From Zerene cesonia (taxonomy: Eukaryota; Arthropoda; Insecta; Lepidoptera; Pieridae), in NCBI RefSeq assembly GCF_012273895.1, contig NC_052130.1, positions 2,666,001-2,730,000 on the forward strand: a DNA stretch of 64,000 bases. Direction: 5' to 3'. Positions within the stretch are counted from its first letter, which is position 1; the number at the start of each line of letters is the position of its first letter. Under the pieces are notes generated by a model. It searched no databases, was not told the origin of the DNA, and worked only from the letters and a program-made list of their open reading frames with translations. The translations under genes were made by a program, and so were the position numbers. Positions 51,663 through 62,601 of the stretch are shown here, one piece after another.

Positions 51663-52662
51663 NNNNNNNNNNNNNNNNNNNNNNNNNNNNNNNNNNNNNN
51701 NNNNNNNNNNNNNNNNNNNNNNNNNNNNNNNNNNNNNNNNNNNNNNNNNNNNNNNNNNNNNNNNNNNNNNNNNNNNNNNNNNNNNNNNNNNNNNNNNNNN
51801 NNNNNNNNNNNNNNNNNNNNNNNNNNNNNNNNNNNNNNNNNNNNNNNNNNNNNNNNNNNNNNNNNNNNNNNNNNNNNNNNNNNNNNNNNNNNNNNNNNNN
51901 NNNNNNNNNNNNNNNNNNNNNNNNNNNNNNNNNNNNNNNNNNNNNNNNNNNNNNNNNNNNNNNNNNNNNNNNNNNNNNNNNNNNNNNNNNNNNNNNNNNN
52001 NNNNNNNNNNNNNNNNNNNNNNNNNNNNNNNNNNNNNNNNNNNNNNNNNNNNNNNNNNNNNNNNNNNNNNNNNNNNNNNNNNNNNNNNNNNNNNNNNNNN
52101 NNNNNNNNNNNNNNNNNNNNNNNNNNNNNNNNNNNNNNNNNNNNNNNNNNNNNNNNNNNNNNNNNNNNNNNNNNNNNNNNNNNNNNNNNNNNNNNNNNNN
52201 NNNNNNNNNNNNNNNNNNNNNNNNNNNNNNNNNNNNNNNNNNNNNNNNNNNNNNNNNNNNNNNNNNNNNNNNNNNNNNNNNNNNNNNNNNNNNNNNNNNN
52301 NNNNNNNNNNNNNNNNNNNNNNNNNNNNNNNNNNNNNNNNNNNNNNNNNNNNNNNNNNNNNNNNNNNNNNNNNNNNNNNNNNNNNNNNNNNNNNNNNNNN
52401 NNNNNNNNNNNNNNNNNNNNNNNNNNNNNNNNNNNNNNNNNNNNNNNNNNNNNNNNNNNNNNNNNNNNNNNNNNNNNNNNNNNNNNNNNNNNNNNNNNNN
52501 NNNNNNNNNNNNNNNNNNNNNNNNNNNNNNNNNNNNNNNNNNNNNNNNNNNNNNNNNNNNNNNNNNNNNNNNNNNNNNNNNNNNNNNNNNNNNNNNNNNN
52601 NNNNNNNNNNNNNNNNNNNNNNNNNNNNNNNNNNNNNNNNNNNNNNNNNNNNNNNNNNNNNN
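51663..52662. other. Assembly gap, exactly 1000 N, left edge of the inverted contig
   Basis: Separates polybromo exon 16 (minus strand) from a contig in which polybromo exons lie on the plus strand. Confidence 0.99.
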
Positions 52663-52970
52663 CTAATCGCGCCATAATTATTGCTTCAATTATTTTCCAC
52701 TACGTTATGCACAAAGTCTAAAGTTCCACTCTTTTTTAGGTAATGTCGTATCAAATAACCGAGTCGCGCGGCTGCTCGGCTACTGGCAGGGTCGCCATGT
52801 ACGGAGTGTATTAGGAGACGAATTAAAACACCGAAATCATAATTAAGACTGAACGTTTATTCATATTAAACATTGCTTAAATATAATTTGGATAATGGGG
52901 TTACACGTGTACATTATAAATGATGAAATAATTAACATGGATTACATGGGTTATGCACCTACACACTACA
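52663..52970 (-). mobile_element. 5' LTR, primer site and gag start of an LTR retrotransposon
   Basis: Read on the minus strand: a 173-bp LTR (52,970 to 52,798) beginning TGTAGTGTGTAGG and ending CACTCCGTACA, then TGGCGACCCTGCCAG, a typical tRNA primer-binding site position and form, then a leader and an ATG (52,675) starting an ORF that runs into the gap. The LTR is identical base for base to 57,169-57,341. It contains a poly(A) signal (GAATAAACG). This is the upstream half of a young element, and the body is in the gap. Confidence 0.8.
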
Positions 52971-53211
52971 CTTAACATGATACTGTAAATTATTTTATGG
53001 AAACCATATTGAATTATGTATTATTTTTATATTTTTCTTGGTCTGTGGTGCTCTATTAGGTTATTAAATCTGATGATTATTTAAATTATGATTTATACAG
53101 ATAATATGATCTTTTCTAATCTCATCAACACGATCGGTACCGAAAGTCTAATATCAAAGTATTTTCTATAGCATGTATGTACTCACAAAAATATTCAAAA
53201 TTCATTTCCAG

Positions 53212-55842
53212 GCCGTCCCCGAGTGAATCCAATAGTTCCAGCCCCAAGCCCTTCACCGTCCCCGGCTCTTAAACCAAACATGCCTTTAAAGAAGAAACTA
53301 CACTATATTTCTAAACAATTGGTGGAATTCACATGCTCTGATGGGAGACAGCCTATGTTGTTGTTTATGGAGAAGCCAAGCAAGAAACTATATCCAGAGT
53401 ATTATAATGTGATTGATCGGCCCATTGATATGCTCATGATTGAAGCAAATATAAAGGTAAATTATTATTTTTTATTTTTAATCTGTTCAATAATCTAATC
53501 CTAATGACATGGTAAAGAATTAGCTGAAGAAAGTAATGCAAATTTACATTTTTCTGCACACTGTCACAGCATTATATCATGTTTAATCTGTGGTTGAAAA
53601 AAAAAATACTTGCAATAAATTCGAATTTGTATCTAGAACGACCGCTACTCATCCGTAGACGAGATGGTATCCGACTTCCGTCTAATGTTCTCGAATTGCC
53701 GCCAATTCAACGAAGAAGGTTCCATGATATACGAAGACGCGAACCTTCTGGAACGCGTTTTGAATGAGAAACTTAAAGAGTTAAATAGTTGCTATGAGAG
53801 GAAGACGCCTATGAAAACATTCAAACCGGCCAAGTCGAGACAATTGACGCCCTTCGAACAAAAGTTGAGGACGTTGTATGATGCTATACGGGACTTTAGA
53901 GATCAAAAGGGTATGTCTTGCTTATATAACTAATCCTCCGCTATTATATATAATAAAAATAAAAGATTACAAAGTAATGTTTGTAGTCAATCAAAAACTA
54001 CTATATATCCGGTTGCGAAAATGATTTCACCAATAGAATGTTTTATTGTTTCAATTACTATTTCTGAGTGACAGGTTATTTTTATCCCGTTACAAGGGAG
54101 GCGACGTGATATTTATTGTGGTTTTTTTTATTTTCAGCGAACCGTCAACTGGCCCTCATATTCATGAAGCTCCCAAGCAAAACCGAATATCCGGATTACT
54201 ACGAATTAATAAAGAATCCCATAGACATGGAGCGTATCGCGCATAAACTAAAGAACGGAGTGTACAGTTCAGTTAACGAGCTGGCGTCAGATTTCATACT
54301 GATGTTCGATAATGCGTGCAAATATAACGAGCCGGATTCGCAGATATATAAGGACGCGTTGATTTTGCAACGCGTTTGCTTGCAGACTAAGCAAATGTTG
54401 AGGTGAAGTGTTATATCTAAGTATATTAGAATTTAGGTAACAGTGAAGTGGTATTTTTTGACGTTGAATGATAACTTTTTCGTGTAAAACTAAATGAGTA
54501 TCATATCATTGAATTAAATGATTATTTATGGGATTTTAATTCTTTTTTTTATGATAACCATATGGGTTTGTACTCCATTGTTCATATATATCATATTCCA
54601 CTGAAGCCTTTCAACTCGGAATACACGTAATTTAATATACTTTTCCTTTCATAGATATTTTTATCGAAATTAGATGTGCTAATATTTTGCAATGTTTTCC
54701 AGAGAGGATGACGACGCAGTACCAGATGTGCCGGCAGCTGTGCAAGAGTTACTTCTTAATTTATTCACCACTGTGTACAATCATCAAGATGAGGAGGGCA
54801 GGTAAGTTGTTTCATTTCAATATATTTGACTACAAGCTCGTCTCGACTTAGCCCGGATATTCGTTTTTTTTGGGGTTATTTAATTCCATTTTTTTTTTGA
54901 TAAGACTTTATTTTAACCTTTTTGGCCACCATATGGTCCCTTTTTAATTTGGTCTTATACAATTGGAAGGCGAGTTAGATTTTTTTTTTGTAAAAAATAA
55001 TCATTTCATTTATTATTATTGGAGCCAATGTGTTAAATGAAAGAATTTGATAATGTATGCCCAAAATGTTGAGTGTTCTATTAATTTTTCAATACAACTT
55101 TCCTTGATACTAATTACATTTTATTTTTCAATGTCCCAGATGCTATTCAGATAGTATGGCAGAGTTGCCAGAGCACGACGAGGCGTCCAACGGCGAGAAG
55201 GTGCGCGCCATTTCCCTCGACCTGGTCAAGCGCAGGCTTGACAAGGGACTGTACAAGCGGCTCGATCATTTCCAACAGGACATGTTTGCCGTTTTTGAGA
55301 GGTTCGTAGCAGTTAAATATATGTAGCTACTAGTTGAAATCCGCGGCGTCGTTCGCTTGGTACCCGGGTGAACAGTAATGTATGACAAATCTCTGTAACA
55401 AATACACTTTTTACCTAAAAGATTAACAAACATACATACATACATTCGTACAAACTTTTGTCCACTTTTAACCTATAAGAGTAAAAAACATTCATCCATA
55501 CACTTTTACAAAATTTCGCTCCACTTTTTACCAAACAAAGTAACAAACATACATCCATACATTCTCTAAAACTTTCGCGTTTATAACACATACCATGTAT
55601 ACGATATGCCGTTTAAATGAAATACCTTATCCCAGAGCCCGCCGCCTCTCCCGCACGGACAGCCAGATATTCGAAGACTCTGTGGAGCTGCAGGCGTACT
55701 ACATAGACCAGCGGGACATCCTCTGTCGCAACACGCTGCTCTCGCCCGCGCTCAACTTCACCCGGGACACGATGACCACCTCGGTGGAGCTGGTGAAGCA
55801 GTGCAAGCTGCTGCAGGAGAACGATGAGGATGATGAAACCAG
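53212..55842 (+). CDS. PBRM1: Polybromo-1 middle part: bromodomains 4-6 (exons 10-15), on the opposite strand
   Basis: Exons: 53212-53456, 53637-53910, 54138-54402, 54703-54801, 55140-55301, 55636-55842, all GT-AG and in phase. BD4 is in exons 10-11 (MEKPSKKLYPEYYNVIDRPI, MFSNCRQFNEEGS). BD5 is in exons 11-12 (FMKLPSKTEYPDYYELIKNP, MFDNACKYNEPDS). BD6 is in exons 13-15 (CYSDSMAELPEHDEA, FERARRLSRTDSQIFEDSVE). BD4 and BD5 keep Asn at the acetyl-lysine contact (FN/YN); BD6 has Ser there (RLSRTDS). The piece fits exactly between exon 9 (57,364, minus strand, phase 1) and exon 16 (51,454, minus strand, phase 2). It lies on a contig enclosed by two 1000-N gaps, so its orientation is most likely a scaffolding error. 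Confidence 0.93.
55405..55580. repeat. Three-unit minisatellite (about 58-59 bp) in polybromo intron 14
   Basis: Units begin CACTTTT at 55,405, 55,463 and 55,522. Each carries aacaaacatacat- or catccatacat-like and aaactttcg-like phrases. These resemble the inner 5' part of the Helitrons, read in reverse, so the array probably arose from a Helitron end. Units are diverged. Confidence 0.65.
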
Positions 55843-55998
55843 GTTAGCGTGATGTGATCGGTGATTAAATCTATGTAGAATGTAATGTAATGTATGTTAG
55901 AACGATTGGGAAGTTTGTCTGACTTATATACTTAGTCTGGCCATAAATACTGTTACACTTAATTATAAAAAAATATTACATTTGAATTTCGAATCTGT

Positions 55999-56998
55999 NN
56001 NNNNNNNNNNNNNNNNNNNNNNNNNNNNNNNNNNNNNNNNNNNNNNNNNNNNNNNNNNNNNNNNNNNNNNNNNNNNNNNNNNNNNNNNNNNNNNNNNNNN
56101 NNNNNNNNNNNNNNNNNNNNNNNNNNNNNNNNNNNNNNNNNNNNNNNNNNNNNNNNNNNNNNNNNNNNNNNNNNNNNNNNNNNNNNNNNNNNNNNNNNNN
56201 NNNNNNNNNNNNNNNNNNNNNNNNNNNNNNNNNNNNNNNNNNNNNNNNNNNNNNNNNNNNNNNNNNNNNNNNNNNNNNNNNNNNNNNNNNNNNNNNNNNN
56301 NNNNNNNNNNNNNNNNNNNNNNNNNNNNNNNNNNNNNNNNNNNNNNNNNNNNNNNNNNNNNNNNNNNNNNNNNNNNNNNNNNNNNNNNNNNNNNNNNNNN
56401 NNNNNNNNNNNNNNNNNNNNNNNNNNNNNNNNNNNNNNNNNNNNNNNNNNNNNNNNNNNNNNNNNNNNNNNNNNNNNNNNNNNNNNNNNNNNNNNNNNNN
56501 NNNNNNNNNNNNNNNNNNNNNNNNNNNNNNNNNNNNNNNNNNNNNNNNNNNNNNNNNNNNNNNNNNNNNNNNNNNNNNNNNNNNNNNNNNNNNNNNNNNN
56601 NNNNNNNNNNNNNNNNNNNNNNNNNNNNNNNNNNNNNNNNNNNNNNNNNNNNNNNNNNNNNNNNNNNNNNNNNNNNNNNNNNNNNNNNNNNNNNNNNNNN
56701 NNNNNNNNNNNNNNNNNNNNNNNNNNNNNNNNNNNNNNNNNNNNNNNNNNNNNNNNNNNNNNNNNNNNNNNNNNNNNNNNNNNNNNNNNNNNNNNNNNNN
56801 NNNNNNNNNNNNNNNNNNNNNNNNNNNNNNNNNNNNNNNNNNNNNNNNNNNNNNNNNNNNNNNNNNNNNNNNNNNNNNNNNNNNNNNNNNNNNNNNNNNN
56901 NNNNNNNNNNNNNNNNNNNNNNNNNNNNNNNNNNNNNNNNNNNNNNNNNNNNNNNNNNNNNNNNNNNNNNNNNNNNNNNNNNNNNNNNNNNNNNNNNN
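55999..56998. other. Assembly gap, exactly 1000 N, right edge of the inverted contig
   Basis: Lies between the plus-strand polybromo block and the 3' half of the LTR retrotransposon. Confidence 0.99.
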
Positions 56999-56999
56999 A

Positions 57000-57341
57000 A
57001 ATAGGACAAAATTATATATATCTTAATAAACATTATGATACTTATTATGATTATTTCAGTGTTATATTATATTACTTTAGATGCAATTATACTCTTTAAT
57101 ATATATACTCATTTATATAAAAAAAAAAAACTAATGTAATTGTTTTTTTTTTTCTATTAGAAGGGAGGTGTAGTGTGTAGGTGCATAACCCATGTAATCC
57201 ATGTTAATTATTTCATCATTTATAATGTACACGTGTAACCCCATTATCCAAATTATATTTAAGCAATGTTTAATATGAATAAACGTTCAGTCTTAATTAT
57301 GATTTCGGTGTTTTAATTCGTCTCCTAATACACTCCGTACA
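57000..57341 (+). mobile_element. 3' end and 3' LTR of the LTR retrotransposon
   Basis: A purine-rich tract (AGAAGGGAGG) ends at 57,168, directly before the LTR 57,169-57,341 (TGTAGTG to CCGTACA, 173 bp), as expected of a polypurine tract and 3' LTR. The LTR is identical to that at 52,798-52,970. The sequence to the left is AT-rich, non-coding 3' internal DNA up to the gap. The right flank (ataat) does not match the other LTR's outer flank (ttaag), so a target duplication is not shown. Confidence 0.75.
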
Positions 57342-57363
57342 ATAATATTAGAGATCTGTTTAC

Positions 57364-60300
57364 CTCTTGGTCTAGGCGTATTGACTTGGTTCTTCACCGA
57401 TGATAGACTTTCATCATCACTAGAGGAGCTTTGTACTATATCCAAAAGCTCTTGGACGCGTTGTTGCATTATCCTGAAATATAAAGTTATTTTGAAACAC
57501 TATCACTTATAAAGGGAGCCGTTTTAAATACTTTGGCCAATGGTTGTGACCTCTAATTAAGCATCTAAGAGTGGTTACAGAGCTCCCTGGAAATGATAAT
57601 CTAAAAATATGTATGTCAAAAACAGAGAAATAAGCTACCATAGTAGCATTTCCAGCAAGCAGAGAAACCCATAGTTAATTTAAATAAACGCCTGTCTTTC
57701 TTTCTTATGAAAAAAGTAATTAGAATCTCTTAATCTCTCTCTCTCCAAAACGTCTGGACCGATTCTCATGCAATTTTGGGTATATGTAGGGTTGGTCTGA
57801 GAATCTTCCAAAATAAGAGTAAGTCAGAACAGCGTTTGCCCAATCAACTAGTATCTTCTCTATATATATCTAATTCTCGTCACAATGTTAGTTACCATAC
57901 TCCTCTAAAACGGCTGGATTGATTCTCATGAAATATTGTGTGCATATTGGGTAGGTCTGAGAATGGGCCAACAACTCTTTTTCATACCCGAAAAGGATAA
58001 GAGAAGGACAGAACAGCATTTGCTCCATCAAGTAGTACACATATATATCTATATATATTTGTATATCATAAACAAACAACATAACCAATCTATATATATT
58101 ACCGTTGCAATTTAACAGCGTCCTTATACAACCGAGATGAAGGTACATTATACTGCTTAGCGTTCTCAAACATAATATTCATATCTCCCGCCACTTCTGA
58201 CAATGTGCCGTAGTTGCCGCGCCGAATTTTGTTCTTAATCTGATTCAGAGACACTGGATTTTTTATCTCTTTATAATAATCTGGGTATTCACGACGCGAT
58301 GGAAGCTTCCAGAATGGGTCGGCCAGCGGTGTACCTGAAATGGTTATGGATGAGTGAGAGAATTCATGTGCATATCTCTCTCTCATTTACATAAAAAACA
58401 GCTGAAACGATTTTGATTCCATATTTTAACAAGGAAGTAGATTACATACACTAGATAGACTTTTCAACGGATTTTAAACGCGATTTAATTATTAACCTGA
58501 CGTTTCGAACGCTTAAAAACTTGCACTTTCGTAAAATCAAACACAAGAAAATACTAGAGGTAGATTTGCTAAGAACAAATTTTATGTGCAAAATTGCGGT
58601 GAAATGTCTTTAACTTGAATTTGCTTGAAAAATAGACAATGGCAGTGTTCTGCATATTTATAACACAACTTCTTAGAACTCTTTGGTTTAATGTATACAA
58701 TAATTAAAATACATCATAACATACCATTAGGTCCTACATGATTCTTAACAGATTCCAGAAGTTTCCACTGCGGCGAATCTTCATTGTCATTCTTTTCTTC
58801 ATCACTTTCACTATCCTCTGAATGCTGTTAAAATAATAAAAACAGATAAAAAATTTGATAAATTTTTTCTATTTGAATTCTATTAAAGTCCGCAAAAGTA
58901 CCTTAACTACAGCTTCACCATCTGACCCTGGTGGTTCTAATATGGCCATAGTCCTGCTAGACAGAATCGGTACAACCCTAGAGGAACGCTTGCTTCTAAT
59001 ACGTTCAGATGTTTTCGACGGCCCACTGCGACCGTGTTGATCTATTTCTTGTTTACGCAATTGAATAATCTGGAAAATAAATATTGCTTAATTTTAATTT
59101 AATACACCAATTCCCAATACTGTCTTGTGTGATCTGACAAAAACCAAAAAAAAATATCCCCAGAAGTCTTCTTTTTTCTATAGTTCCCTAGTTCCTAGTG
59201 TCCTTTTATACTTATGCTTTCAATATGCTGACTACATTAAAACACATTATTTTAACAGCACCTTAAAACTTTTTTTTAATTCAAAAAGCAATCATCGGGA
59301 GATGCATAGATCCCATAGTGTCTTAATTTACCTTCTTCAACATTTTAGCATCTTTATATATTTGACTGCCGGGCTCGTTGAAATTGCATGCATTCCTGAC
59401 CATCAGCAGTAGATCCTTTTCCAGTTCATTTAAATTGGAATATTCGCTCGCTTGTATCTTCTGAGCTATCGTTTTTAAATCGATCGGCGAGTCAATGACT
59501 TCAAAGTAATCTGGATAACGCCGTTTTGATGGTAGAAATTGGAATGCTCCATAGAGTGGTCTGCCATCTGCATTTGCAGACATAACCTAGAAAAACATAG
59601 AGTATATTAATATTTTAATATTAATTAATATTATAAATTATCCTACTAATATTATAAATGCGAAAGTTTGTGAGGATGTGTGTATGTTTGATGCTCTTTC
59701 ACACAAAAACTACTGAACCAATTGCAATGAAATTTGGTGGATGGACAACTGAAATAACATATAGGCAAATTTTAATCCCGATATTCCTACGGGATACAGA
59801 ATTACACGGGTAAAACCGCGGGGCGCAGCTAGTAAAGTATAAAATAAGTTGTTTCTTTAATTTTGTATTTCCTAACAAAATACAACAGCAGAAAAGAGCA
59901 TTATTTTTTTTTACTCTTTATTTATTTACTTTATTTTATAAGCTTATAAAACTACATATCATAGAAATATTTTTAAAAGATATCAATCTAATTCAGAGAA
60001 TCAATAATTATTATGTTACATTTATAAAGCAATCACAACATGAAAAATGCAATGTTTGATGAATTTGATCCATTTATTGATGTTTTCTATGTATATGACT
60101 AATGTATATCAAATGTATACTAACCCAGAGGTCATTTGTGTAAATTAAAAAGAAATAATATTAAGATGGATGGAAGGCCAAGACCACTCATACTCACAGC
60201 ATTAAAAAGTTCTTCAAGCACATTGTCCTCATCATTATTTGTTGATGTTTCAGAAATATCTTCAGCCACATCTGACCTTCTGCTTGAGGATCCGTTGCGG

Positions 60301-62037
60301 GATAGCTTTGGTGTTTTTATTTCATCACCTATTTAAACACTTGAAATATTATAGAAACAATTTTTTTTAAATAAAGGTACACAAACAATTTAGGATGTTT
60401 AAAAAAAATTGTGTAACTGCATTGCTGTGAGACATATCCAACACTAAATTTTTTTTTAACTATTCAGTGGAGTCTGAGATTAACACTTTCATACTCTTCA
60501 GATGTATATTATTAGTATAAGTGCAGATTATATCATTCAAGAGGAAGGTTTATATGTAATATCTATAAAACAACTCCAAATTTCTCCATGGGCAAAAGCA
60601 AGTTTGTTATATATCTAACACAAGGAACTCCTACAATAAATTACATATCTGAATAAATCTGAAGAATGGAATATCAATATATACCAATGACTTTCGATGA
60701 AAAAGGCTTAATAATAAATACTTACTCACTTAAAAATCAAAACAACATACCATTCTCAAGTGCTTGTCTACTTTTAGTATACAGTTTCCACAACTCTATG
60801 GCATCTTTATACTCTTCTGAATCAGGTTTATAGAAAGCTTTAGCATTATTTACAAGTAACTCTATATCGGCTGACAGTTCGTCTATGTCCTCGTATGTAT
60901 CAGTTTTTAGTTTTTGTTGTACCTAAAGAAAAAGTAAATAATATGTGAGATCATTGGTTTGAAGTCCTTACAACCAGCATATACTGTTATATGCTAAAAC
61001 AATCTGATATATAAAACTTCCTACTAATATTATATAATAAGAAATGCGAAAGTTTGTGAGTATGTGTATGTGTATGTTTGTTACTCTTTCTCACAAAAAC
61101 TACTGCACCGATTGCAATAAAATTTGGTATTTAGATAGCTGGACAACTGGAATATTACATAGGCAACTTTTTATCCCCATATTCCTAAGGGATACGGACT
61201 TATGTGGGTGATACCGTGGGGTACAGCATGTTTATCCATATTTAACTTCACCAATTAGTCCGTAGAGCACAACAACAAAAATTCAAAAAAGTTACCTCTT
61301 AGGTATTGCATAAGAGGTAATTTTATTTTATTTTAATATATCAAACAAAACTGTACTAACTCTCAATAAATCAATAGGATGTGACACAACTTCGTAGTAC
61401 TGTGGCTCCTGGCGCCTTTTGGGTGCTCTGATGAAAGAATCACACAACAGAGTTCCATCTTCTTTCTTGAATGACCGTATTGTGTCATATAACTGCTGAC
61501 ATATTTCGCTCTGGAATAAAAAAAACTTAATGATATGACTTTTGTATTATGTTTTGTCCATATTTTGGTTCATTCAGGTTTATATTTTGATAAAAACTAA
61601 ATAAGATATTTAACAATGAGAACCTATATGTATTAATAAGGCAATTACCAGTATAATTATCCACAATGCACATAATGTGGGTTATTAAAACTTAAAACAG
61701 ATTTAGCATTCTGTAGGTTCAAATTAATTTTTAGTTTTGTAGCATTTAAATGCTTTATAAATGAGAAATTTGTAAAGAATACAAAAACACCTATCAAGAG
61801 TTTGAACCAGCGTAATTCCCCAGACCTCTCGGTCACCCATAAAGAAATTTCTCATCACATGAATTATTGCATAGATACAAACAGAACTATGTATCCAACA
61901 CATTTTGTACTCACCGGTTCCAATTTTTTTTTCTTTCTCGAAGGTGGCGGTCCGGGGTTACTCAACTCTACGTCATCACTATCATCACCATCAGCACCCC
62001 GGCTTGCGACGGAGGATGCGCGACGGCGCTTGCTCAT
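57364..62037 (-). CDS. PBRM1: Polybromo-1 N-terminal part: bromodomains 1-3 (exons 1-9)
   Basis: Exons: 61915-62037, 61361-61510, 60751-60922, 60198-60328, 59332-59586, 58902-59069, 58725-58824, 58103-58334, 57364-57473. The start MSKRRRASSV with the basic tail PPSRKKKKLEP matches the family's N-terminal nuclear-localising region; an in-frame ATG at 62,094 would add 19 residues and is less likely. BD1 is at residues 42-148 (LLCDSFIRAPKRRQEPQYYE, NNAKAFYKPDS), BD2 at 185-277 (FLPSKRRYPDYFEVIDSPID, NACNFNEPGS) and BD3 at 355-444 (FWKLPSRREYPDYYKEIKNP, NAKQYNVPSS). BD1 has Tyr where the acetyl-lysine-binding Asn normally sits, as in human polybromo BD1. Exon 9 ends in CCAAGAG|GTAAAC, phase 1, with no partner on this strand; its partner is at 53,212 (+). 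All internal junctions are GT-AG and in phase. Confidence 0.94.
57715..58035 (+). repeat. Two tandem copies of a lepidopteran interspersed repeat
   Basis: Copies at about 57,740-57,850 and 57,885-58,035 share ggattgattctcatg/ggaccgattctcatgcaa, gggttggtctgagaat and gacagaacagcatttgc. They lie in polybromo intron 8, between exons 8 and 9. They are Helitron-tail-like in wording, but I cannot define their ends. Confidence 0.55.
58463..58556. repeat. Copy of the foldback-element interior
   Basis: acttttcaacggattttaaacgcgattta, aacctgacgtttcgaac and aaaatcaaacacaagaaaatacta match the foldback family at 10,227-10,398. It lies in polybromo intron 7. Confidence 0.55.
59641..59832 (+). mobile_element. 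Helitron family 1 in polybromo intron 4
   Basis: TCCTACTAATATTATAAATG start, a GGGTAAAACCGCGGGGCGCAG 3' region and a CTAG end, with A/T host flanks. 192 bp, antisense to polybromo. Confidence 0.8.
61019..61227 (+). mobile_element. Helitron family 1 in polybromo intron 2 (diverged)
   Basis: The start tcctactaatatt is intact, a small insertion follows, and the 3' end is degraded (ggggtacagcatg instead of ggggcgcagctag). Confidence 0.65.
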
Positions 62038-62601
62038 TTTGAGACTCCAAAACAAACTCGGTATAGCACTAATTGCTGCGGCTTGTGCTCTCAAATTCTA
62101 ACGTAGAAAATATGATAAATGGTTTTCGATAAAAGTTAACTAGCTGGATAATGCTCGAACATTTAAGTTTTGATTGTTGAAAAATAATTACTATTTAGAT
62201 TGGTTCAACATCAATGAAAATGCTTCGGCAATCGACGCTTCGTGGGGCATCGACACCGTATTTATGACAGATGACAATGTCAATTGCTCACAGTTGACAT
62301 TTACAACACATGACATCCTGACAATATTTCTGATTGTGCTTATATTTAAAACCATACAGTACCAAGTTAAATATGTTAGATTTTTATATTTATTGTAATT
62401 CTGGTATTTACAATAAATTGCTTTATGAAATAACTATTAGTAATCGAAATTATCTTTTTATTTTATATTGTGGCAATAATTTGTAAAAGCAATAGATTGC
62501 TTATGGATACCTTTTAAATTTTGTAGGTGCGGTAAGCCTAATTCAAAACAACTACCCTCATTATTTTGTAAGTCCGTTTTTGGTTGTCCCAAAAAACTAA
62601 C
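62038..62601. promoter_or_regulatory. Putative bidirectional promoter, polybromo / zinc-finger gene
   Basis: The two start codons are 564 bp apart on opposite strands, so both promoters must lie here or overlap. No convincing TATA box or other named motif is seen. Confidence 0.4.

Noticed and set aside
53212..55842. A separate plus-strand bromodomain gene
   Set aside because: The block has no start or stop of its own, and both end phases and domain order fit exactly into polybromo.
52663..55998. Trans-splicing from opposite strands, as in Drosophila mod(mdg4)
   Set aside because: Fixed-size scaffold gaps on both sides and a split LTR element explain the arrangement more simply.
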